From: Planotetraspora silvatica
GTDB lineage: Bacteria; Actinomycetota; Actinomycetes; Streptosporangiales; Streptosporangiaceae
Length of the DNA: 64,000 nt
Assembly (NCBI RefSeq): GCF_016863315.1
Contig: NZ_BOOQ01000017.1
Span: 34,345 to 98,344, forward strand
Reading direction: 5' to 3'
In this document: positions 33,905 through 41,495 of the stretch, piece by piece
Position numbering within the stretch: the first letter of the stretch is position 1
Layout: each line of letters starts with the position of its first letter
Program-made: the position numbers and the translations under genes
The notes under the pieces: model-generated
What the model was told of the DNA's origin: nothing
Databases searched by the model: none
The model's input: the letters and a program-made list of their open reading frames with translations, nothing else

Positions 33905-34310
33905 GTGATCATGCACAAGTTCGGGATCTTCCCCCGTGACCTGCCCAAACCCTCCGCGTGATCATGCACACCTTCGGGCGCGTGTCGTACGACCTGCCCG
34001 AACCTCTGGCGTGATCATGCACGGGTTCGCGCAGGTGCCGTATGAGCAGCGGAAACGCTGTTCGTGATCATGCGCAGATTCGTGAGCATGCCGTCCGGCC
34101 TGCGCGAACGCCGTGCGTGATCATGCATCTGGTTGCCGTGTGCATGGTCACGGCGAGGATGACCGCAGGTCAGTACGGCCATGGCGGAATCTATGCATGA
34201 TCACGATCAGAAAAGTCGCAGGTCGGTGCTGCCTTAACCGAATCTGCGCATGATCACGGATGGCGTCTCCGCAGGTCGTACGGCAAGATCCCGAAGGTGC
34301 GCATGATCAC
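33905..34310. repeat. 53-bp-period array of GTGATCATGC units arranged as one large palindrome
   Basis: Five units start with GTGATCATGC on the plus strand at 33905, 33958, 34011, 34064 and 34117. Four units carry the reverse complement GCATGATCAC (first one GCATGGTCAC) at 34142, 34195, 34248 and 34301. Every step within each half is exactly 53 bp. The dyad centre is at 34134. Unit consensus beyond the box: rCAnnTTCGGG near +11, TGCCGTACGACCTGC near +25, then GAAC. Within units TTCGGGC/GCCCGAA-type arms can pair, and arms co-vary in part (TTCGCGC with GCGCGAA appears across units 3 and 4). A decayed half-unit may precede 33905. The 430-nt gap between helicase and DUF305 genes holds nothing else. 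Function unknown. Confidence 0.9.
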
Positions 34311-34948
34311 GGCTGGAGTTGGCGGAGGCGGTTGACTTCGGCTGTTTGGGTGACCGAGATGTCTTGGGCCAGTTCCTGGACCATCACGTGGGAGCCCTTC
34401 TCCAACTCGGCGGCGGCCATGGTGATGGCGCCCATGTGGTGGTCGATCATCAGCTGCACGAACAGCCGGTCGAAGTCGGCGCCGGTGGCCTTGCGCAGAG
34501 CGTCCAGCTGCTCGGGTGTGGCCATGCCGGGCATGTCTTGATGTTGTAGCTGATGGTGGTCGGGAAGTCGCTGGCCCTGCTGCTCCAGCCAGCGCGTCAT
34601 CGCGGAGATCTCCGGCCCCTGGGTGTCGTTGATCCGGGCGGCCATGCGTTTGACGCCGTCCGACGCGGCGCGCGTGGGCGCCAGGTCGCTCATGTCGAGG
34701 GCCTGGCGGTGGTGGACGACCATGTCCTGCATGAACAGGACGTCGGCCGCGTTCGCGGCCGGCGAAGGGACGGCCGTCGCGGCCTCGGACGGGCCGAGCG
34801 TCCTCGCTTCCTCCCCGGGCCTGCCTGGGGCGATGACCGGTGCGGTTGGTCTGGCCTCCACGGTCTCGGGCGAGCCCGAACACCCGGTGAGCATGACCGT
34901 CCCGATGACTGTCCCGATGAGTGTGGCGGTGAGGAGTGCGGCGCGCAC
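34307..34948 (-). CDS. DUF305 lipoprotein
   Basis: A 213-residue predicted lipoprotein: hydrophobic stretch then lipobox LTGC at about residues 20-23. The mature part is a DUF305 ferritin-like helical domain with the repeated His/Met motifs MQDMVVHHRQAL and LMIDHHMGAITM, which in this family suggest metal (often copper) handling. GTG start with GGGAGG upstream. The TGA stop lies inside the last unit of the repeat array, so the array edge defines the protein end. It is divergent from the LVIVD-repeat gene, a frequent companion of DUF305 genes. Confidence 0.88.
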   Translation of the reverse strand: MRAALLTATLIGTVIGTVMLTGCSGSPETVEARPTAPVIAPGRPGEEARTLGPSEAATAVPSPAANAADVLFMQDMVVHHRQALDMSDLAPTRAASDGVKRMAARINDTQGPEISAMTRWLEQQGQRLPDHHQLQHQDMPGMATPEQLDALRKATGADFDRLFVQLMIDHHMGAITMAAAELEKGSHVMVQELAQDISVTQTAEVNRLRQLQP

Positions 34949-35129
34949 CCGGCCTCCCTTGATCTCTAGCCGTCCTTAGGCACACTAACAAAATATGGAA
35001 AATCCGGTAAAGCCGGTATGTTGATCTATTTTCCCAAAGCAGGCACTATGGCGTACAAATTCCTGTCCGGGTGTCGATCTGATGACATTTCGCATGCCCG
35101 GACGTGTGCGACCAAGGAGGGGTACCTGC

Positions 35130-36530
35130 GTGTTGTCCAACCTCCGCAGAGGCGGCCGGGTCGGCCGGTTCCTCGTTCTGGTGGGAGCGGCGGCGGCGAT
35201 CGCGCTGCCGGTGATGCCCGTTCAGGCCGCGGACATCCCGGGAACCGACGAGATCGTCATGAGCTCGAACGTCGAGCACGTGACGAACGTCCCCAAGCCG
35301 GCCGCCATCGCGGCCACCATCAACACCGACATCGCATTCCAGGGCAATTATGCCTATGTCGGTAACTATGGCGGTTTCTCAATCTACGACATCAAGAACC
35401 CCAAGAAGGCGAAGGCAGTCAGCTCAGTCGTCTGCCCCGGTTCGCAGATGGACCTTTCGGTCTACGGCGACCTGCTGTTCGCCTCGGTCGACTCCTCGCG
35501 AAGCGACGACTCCTGCGCCAGCGCCGCGCAGCCCGCGTCCGTCAAGGCATCGTGGGAGGGCATCCGCATCTTCGACGTCAGCGACAAGACGAACCCGAAG
35601 TACATCAAGTCGGTCGAGACGAGCTGCGGTTCGCACACCCACACGCTGGTGCCGGACAAGAAGCGGAACAACGTCTACCTGTACATCTCCTCCTACAGCC
35701 CGTCGGCGAACTTCCCCGACTGCCAGCCGCCGCACGACAAGATCTCGATCGTGAAGGTGCCGCTGAAGAACCCGACGTCCGCGTCGGTGGTGGCCACCCC
35801 GGTCGTGTTCCCCGACGGCGGTAACGAGACCCAGCCGGGCCTGCTCGTCCCCACGAGCGGCTGCCACGACATCACGGTCTACGCGGAGAAGGGCATCGCG
35901 GCCGGCGCCTGCATGGGCGACGGCGTGCTGTTCGACATCCGCGACCCCGAGAAGCCCAAGGTGACAGCGCGTACCACCGACCCGAACTTCGCGTTCTGGC
36001 ACTCCGCGACGTTCAACAACGCCGGCACCAAGGTCGTCTTCACCGACGAACTCGGCGGCGGCGGCGCGGCCACCTGCAACGAGGCCATCGGCCCGAACCG
36101 GGGCGCCGACGCGATCTACGACATCGTGCGGGGCAAGCTGGTCTTCAAGAGCTACTTCAAGATCCCCCGTTACCAGTCGGACACCGAGAACTGTGTCGCC
36201 CACAACGGCTCGCTGATCCCGGTCAAGGGCCGCGACATCATGGTCCAGGCCTGGTACCAGGGCGGCGCCTCGTTCTGGGACTTCACCGACTCCGCGCACC
36301 CGAAGGAGATCGGCTACTTCGAGCGCGGCCCGGCCGCCGAGGGGTCCGGCGGGTTCTGGTCCGCGTACTACTACAACGGCTACGTCTACGCCAGCGACTT
36401 CAACCGCGGCTTCGACGTCATCAAGATCGATGACCGTAGGACCGATTCGGCGAGCAAGGTTCGCGTCGACCGGCTCAACACGCAGACCCAGGGCTCGTAC
36501 TCCGAGCGAGGCCACGGTCACGGGCATTAG
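35130..36530 (+). CDS. Secreted LVIVD-repeat (beta-propeller-like) protein
   Basis: A 466-residue exported protein: signal peptide about residues 1-32 ending PVQAA, then repeated YVGNYGGFSIYDI/GIRIFDVSD/GVLFDI-type blocks of LVIVD repeats, which form a propeller, with several paired cysteines. The C-terminus ends in a His/Gly tail (ERGHGHGH) that could bind metal. GTG at 35130 is chosen because AAGGAGGGG lies 7 nt upstream; an ATG at 35082 has none. It is divergent from the DUF305 lipoprotein across a 181-nt AT-rich gap. The pair may work together at the cell surface, possibly in metal handling (inference). Confidence 0.85.
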   Translation: MLSNLRRGGRVGRFLVLVGAAAAIALPVMPVQAADIPGTDEIVMSSNVEHVTNVPKPAAIAATINTDIAFQGNYAYVGNYGGFSIYDIKNPKKAKAVSSVVCPGSQMDLSVYGDLLFASVDSSRSDDSCASAAQPASVKASWEGIRIFDVSDKTNPKYIKSVETSCGSHTHTLVPDKKRNNVYLYISSYSPSANFPDCQPPHDKISIVKVPLKNPTSASVVATPVVFPDGGNETQPGLLVPTSGCHDITVYAEKGIAAGACMGDGVLFDIRDPEKPKVTARTTDPNFAFWHSATFNNAGTKVVFTDELGGGGAATCNEAIGPNRGADAIYDIVRGKLVFKSYFKIPRYQSDTENCVAHNGSLIPVKGRDIMVQAWYQGGASFWDFTDSAHPKEIGYFERGPAAEGSGGFWSAYYYNGYVYASDFNRGFDVIKIDDRRTDSASKVRVDRLNTQTQGSYSERGHGHGH

Positions 36531-36555
36531 CAGGCAGGCTCTCCCGGCCCGCTGA

Positions 36556-39243
36556 TCACTGAGGCACCGACGATGGGGCGGTGTCCGAGGCCACGACGGT
36601 CTCGGGCGCCGTCCCTTCCTGCTGAGCGCGTCCACGTGCCCGGTTGCGCCGCAGGAGCCACAGGCCGATCCAGAGCGCGGCCGCGCCGAGCAGGGTGCCC
36701 CCGGTGACGGTCAGACCGATCTTCAGACCCGGCGGAGTGAACGAGCAGCTCACCCGCGTCGCTCTGCCGTCCAGCGGCACGGCGACCAGCCCGAGGAAGT
36801 TCCCGGCGGGCCGGGCCGCGCCGTTCCCGAGCGCACACGTCCAGCCCCTGATCGCCGGCATGGACATGACCGCGGTCCCGGCGCTGCCGGCGGGCAGCGT
36901 GGCGCTGACGCTGTGCCCGGAGACCTGGACGCGGGTGGCTCCCGTGCTCCGGAGATGTTGCACGGCTTCGGCCAGGCGTGCGGTGTCCAGGCAGGCGATG
37001 GGGTGGTCCGGCACCGTCCCGCGGTCCATCGGCCGGAGTTTGACCTTGACCCGTCCCGTCGCGGGAACCGTGCCCAGCCACTCGATCGGCGCCCGGTTCC
37101 GCCCGGCGGAGCCGGTGAGGCCGACCCGGTACCCGCTGTCCACGAGCGAGGCGCCGCCCGAGTAGTCGGGGGCGTACAGGTACACCTCCTGGCCAGGACG
37201 GCAGGTGGCGAGGAGGTTGTACGGATAGGAGCGGGGGGCCGGATCGGGAACGGTGTCCAACGGGCCGCTGGTGCCGAGGTCCGTGCCGTCCTTGCGCTGG
37301 TAGCGCACCTCGGGAACCGTGTACACGGAGGTGCCGAGGAGCCGTTCCTGGTTGAGGAACGGGGACTCGCCGTACCGCGGCGGCGGAGCGTAGTCCGGCC
37401 TGACGGTCACCAGCGGAGGGACCTGCCGCCGGGTGAGGGTCACGTCGGCCTGGTCCCCGCCGCGCGACTGGGACGCGCCCGTCACCGTCGAGTGGGCCCG
37501 CGCGGCGATCGAGAACACGGTGTCGGTCACCGGGTTGTCCAGGCTCTTGGGCGAGCGGCCCCGGGAGATCCAGCCGAACCCGAGGCTCCTCAGCATGTCG
37601 ATGAGGGTGACCGAGGTCACGCTGCTGTAGTACGCGGCGCCCTCTCCGCCGATCAGTTGCGGATCGTTGCCGGTTATCCGGGCCTCGCCCGGGTCCGTAC
37701 GGGAGGACGGCCACGCGTCGGCGGTGTCCACGGTCCTGCGCAACCGGTCGTGCCACGGGCCCCACGCGGCGTAGTAGCCGAGCGCCCCCTGGCGCTTGGT
37801 GTCGACGTCGGCGACGTTGGCCGCGGCCTCGGCCGTCTGCACCGCCGCCACCAGCACGAGCAGGACGCCGGCCGTGATCCGCCACGTCCGCCGGCCGACC
37901 CGCTTGGCCAGCGCGAGCACGCCGTACAGCACGGCCCCTGCAGCGGCGACGGCCCCGGCCCACTGGAGCATCTCGGGGGTGGTCTTCTCCCAGCCGGAGG
38001 CGGCCCAGATCGTGAGACCGAGCAATGCCGCGCCCCCCGCCAGCGCGTACGGCCGGGGCGCGCCCCGGGACAACGACGTCCATCCGGCGGCGACGATCAT
38101 GCCGCTCAGGACGAAGGCCTCCCGGTAGGTGCTCCCGTTGGGGGTCGTGTTGGCGTACCAGATCCGGACGGTCGGCTCCCACAACATCGAGGCCGCCACG
38201 GCCACGATCGCCACCGACCAGGCCAGCCGCGCCCGCGCCCGGACGGCCGGGTTGAACGGCAGCGTGAACGCCGCGAACAGCGCGAACGTGCCCACGAAGA
38301 TCGCAGGCGAGTTGAACTCGTAGCTGCCGGGGAGTAGCCGTCCGAGCACGGCGGAGACGCCGACGGAGGTGAAGGGCCGGGGGGTGACCGGCCAGGCGTC
38401 CGCCGCCGCGAGGTATACCACCAGGACGACGGGCGCGGCCAGCCCCAGGCCGGCTCCGGCGTACAACCCGGCGCGCCCGCACCCGCGCAGCCTGGCCCGC
38501 AGGGGAGACTCCCCGGTCGTCGCCCGGATGAGGAACACGACGGTGGCGCCGATCATCGCGAAGCAGGCGGTGTAGAAGCCGGTGGCCACGGCGAACGCCA
38601 CGCACAGCGGCCCGAGCACGGGCCTGCGCCCGGCCATGGCCCATTCCCCGACGATGCACAGCAGGGGGAACGCGATCAGGCCGTCGAGCCACATGGGGTT
38701 GTAGGCGGCGTCGGTGACGGCCCAGCCGCACAGGCCGTACGCGGCGCCGAAGACGGCCGCCAGGCCGGAGCGGAAGGGGCCGCGGACCGACAGGCCGCGC
38801 AGGTACCAGGCCATGACGGCGGCGCCCGCCGCGATCTTGGCCGCGGTGATCACGTAGACGGCGAGGTCCACCTGGGCGCGGGGGAACAGCGCGACCAGCA
38901 GGGAGAAGGGGCTGGCCAGGTAGTAGAACACGTCGGGGAGGTAACTGGAGCCGAACCCGGAAGCCCAGTTGATGATCAGGTCTCCGCGGGCGTGGCCGTG
39001 CAGCACGTCCCACCAGTACGCGTAGAAGGGGATGTACTGGTTGCCGAGGTCGCTGATGCTGCGCGACGCGGGCCCGAAGGGGAAGAACCCGGCGACGGCG
39101 TCGCCCACGCAGAGCCCGATGGCCGCCAGCATCGCCGCCATGAGGGCGGCTCCCGCTCTCCGGCCGACGGAGCGGGCGACGTGCTTCACCGTGGGGGCGG
39201 CGGCCGCGGTCGCGGGCGCGCGCTCGACTTCCTGCGTGGTCAC
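36556..39243 (-). CDS. YfhO-family membrane protein
   Basis: An 895-residue integral membrane protein: about 12-13 hydrophobic segments in residues 30-460, then a large extracytoplasmic region (to about 850) and a last membrane helix near 860 with a basic tail. The N-terminal FPFGPASRSISDLGNQYIPFYAYW block resembles the YfhO family, whose Bacillus member glycosylates lipoteichoic acid; the GT-C fold is typical. In actinobacteria the acceptor is unknown. GTG start with GAGGA upstream. Convergent with the LVIVD gene, 25 nt apart. Confidence 0.8.
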   Translation of the reverse strand: MTTQEVERAPATAAAAPTVKHVARSVGRRAGAALMAAMLAAIGLCVGDAVAGFFPFGPASRSISDLGNQYIPFYAYWWDVLHGHARGDLIINWASGFGSSYLPDVFYYLASPFSLLVALFPRAQVDLAVYVITAAKIAAGAAVMAWYLRGLSVRGPFRSGLAAVFGAAYGLCGWAVTDAAYNPMWLDGLIAFPLLCIVGEWAMAGRRPVLGPLCVAFAVATGFYTACFAMIGATVVFLIRATTGESPLRARLRGCGRAGLYAGAGLGLAAPVVLVVYLAAADAWPVTPRPFTSVGVSAVLGRLLPGSYEFNSPAIFVGTFALFAAFTLPFNPAVRARARLAWSVAIVAVAASMLWEPTVRIWYANTTPNGSTYREAFVLSGMIVAAGWTSLSRGAPRPYALAGGAALLGLTIWAASGWEKTTPEMLQWAGAVAAAGAVLYGVLALAKRVGRRTWRITAGVLLVLVAAVQTAEAAANVADVDTKRQGALGYYAAWGPWHDRLRRTVDTADAWPSSRTDPGEARITGNDPQLIGGEGAAYYSSVTSVTLIDMLRSLGFGWISRGRSPKSLDNPVTDTVFSIAARAHSTVTGASQSRGGDQADVTLTRRQVPPLVTVRPDYAPPPRYGESPFLNQERLLGTSVYTVPEVRYQRKDGTDLGTSGPLDTVPDPAPRSYPYNLLATCRPGQEVYLYAPDYSGGASLVDSGYRVGLTGSAGRNRAPIEWLGTVPATGRVKVKLRPMDRGTVPDHPIACLDTARLAEAVQHLRSTGATRVQVSGHSVSATLPAGSAGTAVMSMPAIRGWTCALGNGAARPAGNFLGLVAVPLDGRATRVSCSFTPPGLKIGLTVTGGTLLGAAALWIGLWLLRRNRARGRAQQEGTAPETVVASDTAPSSVPQ

Positions 39244-39352
39244 GGATCCTCATGGCATGGGTGGGGTTGGCCAGAGGGCACCCTAGCCGATCATGTTGAC
39301 CCGCAGGTGAACACCGGACTTCTCGCCGGCTCCAGTGGATGATCTACGAGGA

Positions 39353-39580
39353 TCAGCGGCGGCGTGTGCCGTTCCGGAACCGGGTCTCGTGATCCCACAG
39401 ATGGGCGCAGCCGGGGCACTGGACGTGAATGAGGCTCCCCGTGGTGCCGAGGAGGTAGCGCCAGTGGTCACGGCAGTTGCGCCCGGCTCCGCAGTCCGCG
39501 CAGTCCCTGTCGTCGCGGCACTGAGGGCAGGACACCCAGGCCCGGCGGCCCAGGTCGGCGTGCGGGTCAATCGGCAACAT
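39353..39580 (-). CDS. Small cysteine-rich zinc-ribbon-like protein
   Basis: A 75-residue protein with CPQC, CADCG, a single C (RNCRDHW) and CPGC followed by HLWDH, enough ligands for two zinc sites. The second pair plus the tail (VQCPGCAHLWDHETRF) looks like a rubredoxin/zinc-ribbon knuckle. ATG at 39580 lies inside the end of the 96-residue gene (14-nt overlap), so the two are coupled. No family name is recognised. It could be a regulator or RNA/DNA-binding accessory. Confidence 0.6.
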   Translation of the reverse strand: MLPIDPHADLGRRAWVSCPQCRDDRDCADCGAGRNCRDHWRYLLGTTGSLIHVQCPGCAHLWDHETRFRNGTRRR

Positions 39581-39857
39581 GGCCGGGCTTCCGAAGGGGC
39601 AGCACGCCGGCGGCCACCAGCATGTCGTAGGTCTCCTGCTGCTGTGCGTCGAGATCCGAGTAGAGGGCGTCGTAGGCCGCCTCCTCCGCGCGCATGGCCT
39701 CCATCGGGTTCCAGTCGCTCCCGAGTGCGGTGACCACCTCGGCGCGGCGCCTGGCCTCCTCGAGGGTGAGGTCGATCTCGAAGACGGCGTGTTCGCCGCT
39801 GTCGTCCTGGGGCATGACGGTGTTTTCCCGTTCGCTGTCGAAGTTTTGTCCCGTCAT
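39567..39857 (-). CDS. Hypothetical small acidic protein
   Basis: A protein of 96 residues (or 82 if ATG at 39815 is used, which has GGGAA upstream). It is acidic and mostly helical: LTLEEARRRAEVVTALGSDWNP, MEAMRAEEAAYDALYSDLDAQQQETYDML. No known domain is recognised. It precedes and overlaps the zinc-ribbon gene, forming a two-gene unit. The start region lies in an AT-rich stretch (CATATATGG), probably the promoter. Confidence 0.6.
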   Translation of the reverse strand: MTGQNFDSERENTVMPQDDSGEHAVFEIDLTLEEARRRAEVVTALGSDWNPMEAMRAEEAAYDALYSDLDAQQQETYDMLVAAGVLPLRKPGHVAD

Positions 39858-39954
39858 GCACCATATATGGCTATGTGGGCAAATCGTGTGATTTTACGAA
39901 GGGGTGGGGGCCGGGCCGGGATATGCACGCCGGACAACTGGGTAGGGCACGCGC

Positions 39955-40500
39955 GTGAACGGCGAAGGAAACAGCGGTCCGGTCTTCGCGGACCCCATCA
40001 CTGCCGACATTCTGCTGTCGGTCAACGGAGACGAGCGCCCCATCACCGTGGACACCAGGGAGACGCTTCTCGACACGTTGCGAGAACACCTGGATCTCAT
40101 CGGAGCCAAGAAGGGCTGCGACCACGGTCAGTGCGGCGCCTGCACGGTCCTCGTCGACGGCAGGCGGGTCAAGTCCTGCCTGACGCTGACGGTGACGGTG
40201 GACGACCGGGAGATCACCACGGTCGAGGGGCTGGCCGTCGACGGCGCCCTGCATCCGATGCAGGCGGCGTTCGTCGAGCGGGACGCCTTCCAGTGCGGCT
40301 ACTGCACCCCCGGCCAGCTGTGCTCGGCCGTCGCGATGGTGCGCGAGGTGGCCGACGGATGGCCAAGCGCGGTCACGGCCGACGTGTCGGGGCCCGCGGC
40401 GCTCGACGACGACGAGATCCGCGAGCGGATGAGCGGCAACCTGTGCAGATGCGGCGCCTACGTCAACATCGTCGCGGCGATCAAGCAGGTGGGCTCATGA
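39955..40500 (+). CDS. 2Fe-2S subunit of a molybdenum hydroxylase (PaoA/CoxS type)
   Basis: A 181-residue ferredoxin-type subunit with two 2Fe-2S sites: plant-type cluster [21 protein letters not shown] and the C-terminal helical cluster CGYCTPGQ ... CRCGAY. It passes electrons from the Mo site to FAD. Unlike E. coli PaoA it has no Tat signal, so the complex should be cytoplasmic. GTG start with weak GTAGGG upstream. ATG of the next gene overlaps its stop by 4 bp. Confidence 0.92.
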   Translation: MNGEGNSGPVFADPITADILLSVNGDERPITVDTRETLLDTLREHLDLIGAKKGCDHGQCGACTVLVDGRRVKSCLTLTVTVDDREITTVEGLAVDGALHPMQAAFVERDAFQCGYCTPGQLCSAVAMVREVADGWPSAVTADVSGPAALDDDEIRERMSGNLCRCGAYVNIVAAIKQVGS

Positions 40501-41495
40501 GGCCCTTCGCCTACGAACGGGCCACCGACGTCCGATCGGCCGTCGCCGCCTGCGTGGCGGGCACGGCGGACGGGGCCGGCGCCGTCTATCTCGGCGGGGG
40601 AACGAACCTCGTCGATCTGATGAGACTCGGCGTCGTCTCGCCCGGAGTCCTCGTCGACATCACGCGGCTGCCCTTCGACGAGATCGAGGAGACCGCGGGC
40701 GGCGGGCTGCTCATCGGCGCCGGTGTGCGCAACAGCGACCTGGCCGCCCACCCCCTCGTACGGCGGCGCTACCCGATGCTGGCTCAGTCGGTCGTGGCGG
40801 GCGCCTCCGGGCAGATCCGCAACATGGCGACGGTCGGGGGGAACCTGCTGCAGCGCACCCGCTGCTCCTACTTCCAGGACGTGAGCAAGCCGTGCAACAA
40901 GCGGGTGCCCGGATCCGGCTGCCCGGCGCGGAAGGGCGACCACCGCAACCTGGCCGTGATCGGCCAGTCGGAGGCCTGCGTCGCCACCCACCCGTCGGAC
41001 ATGGCGGTCCCGCTGGCCGCGCTGGGAGCGGTCGTCCACATCGCGGGCCCCGGCGGTTCCCGCCAGGTGCCGATGCCCGGTTTCCACCGGCTGCCCGGCG
41101 ACGCACCCGAGCGTGACACCGTGCTCGAACCCGGCGATCTCGTGACCGCGGTCGAGGTGCCGCCGCTGCCGTTCGCCACCCGCTCCCGCTACCGCAAGGT
41201 GCGCGACCGCGCGTCGTTCGCGTTCGCGGTCGTGTCGGTCGCGGCGGCGCTGGACCTCGAGGACGGCATGGTCAGGGACTGCAGGATCGCCCTCGGCGGC
41301 GTCGCCCACATTCCGTGGCGCGCGGAGCGGGCCGAGTCCGCCCTGCGCGGCTCGCCCGCCACCGAGGCGGCGTTCGCCCAGGCGGCCGCCGAGGAACTGG
41401 CCGGGACGACCCCCCTGCCGCACAACGCGTTCAAGGTGCCACTCGCTCGCAACGTGGTGGTCCGCACACTGCTCGACCTCGTGGAGGCCCCATGA
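40497..41495 (+). CDS. FAD-binding subunit of a molybdenum hydroxylase (PaoB type)
   Basis: A 332-residue medium subunit. The FAD site shows [11 protein letters not shown] and the second block [16 protein letters not shown] cysteine-rich insertion [20 protein letters not shown] matches the extra 4Fe-4S-binding segment of PaoB-like subunits and separates this enzyme from plain xanthine dehydrogenases. Both ends overlap neighbours by 4 bp. Confidence 0.92.
   Translation: MRPFAYERATDVRSAVAACVAGTADGAGAVYLGGGTNLVDLMRLGVVSPGVLVDITRLPFDEIEETAGGGLLIGAGVRNSDLAAHPLVRRRYPMLAQSVVAGASGQIRNMATVGGNLLQRTRCSYFQDVSKPCNKRVPGSGCPARKGDHRNLAVIGQSEACVATHPSDMAVPLAALGAVVHIAGPGGSRQVPMPGFHRLPGDAPERDTVLEPGDLVTAVEVPPLPFATRSRYRKVRDRASFAFAVVSVAAALDLEDGMVRDCRIALGGVAHIPWRAERAESALRGSPATEAAFAQAAAEELAGTTPLPHNAFKVPLARNVVVRTLLDLVEAP

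Noticed and set aside
33905..34310. CRISPR array
   Set aside because: The conserved box is only about 10 bp, the filler between boxes is itself related, half of the units are inverted, and no cas gene is in the window.
34254..34991. Alternative minus-strand frame of 245 codons across the DUF305 gene
   Set aside because: The Arg/His/Pro-rich product is a shadow. The DUF305 frame has a lipobox and family motifs.
36527..39253. Second 908-codon frame over the YfhO gene
   Set aside because: The product is Arg/Gly/Pro-rich without membrane helices; the 895-residue frame has clear helices and family motifs.
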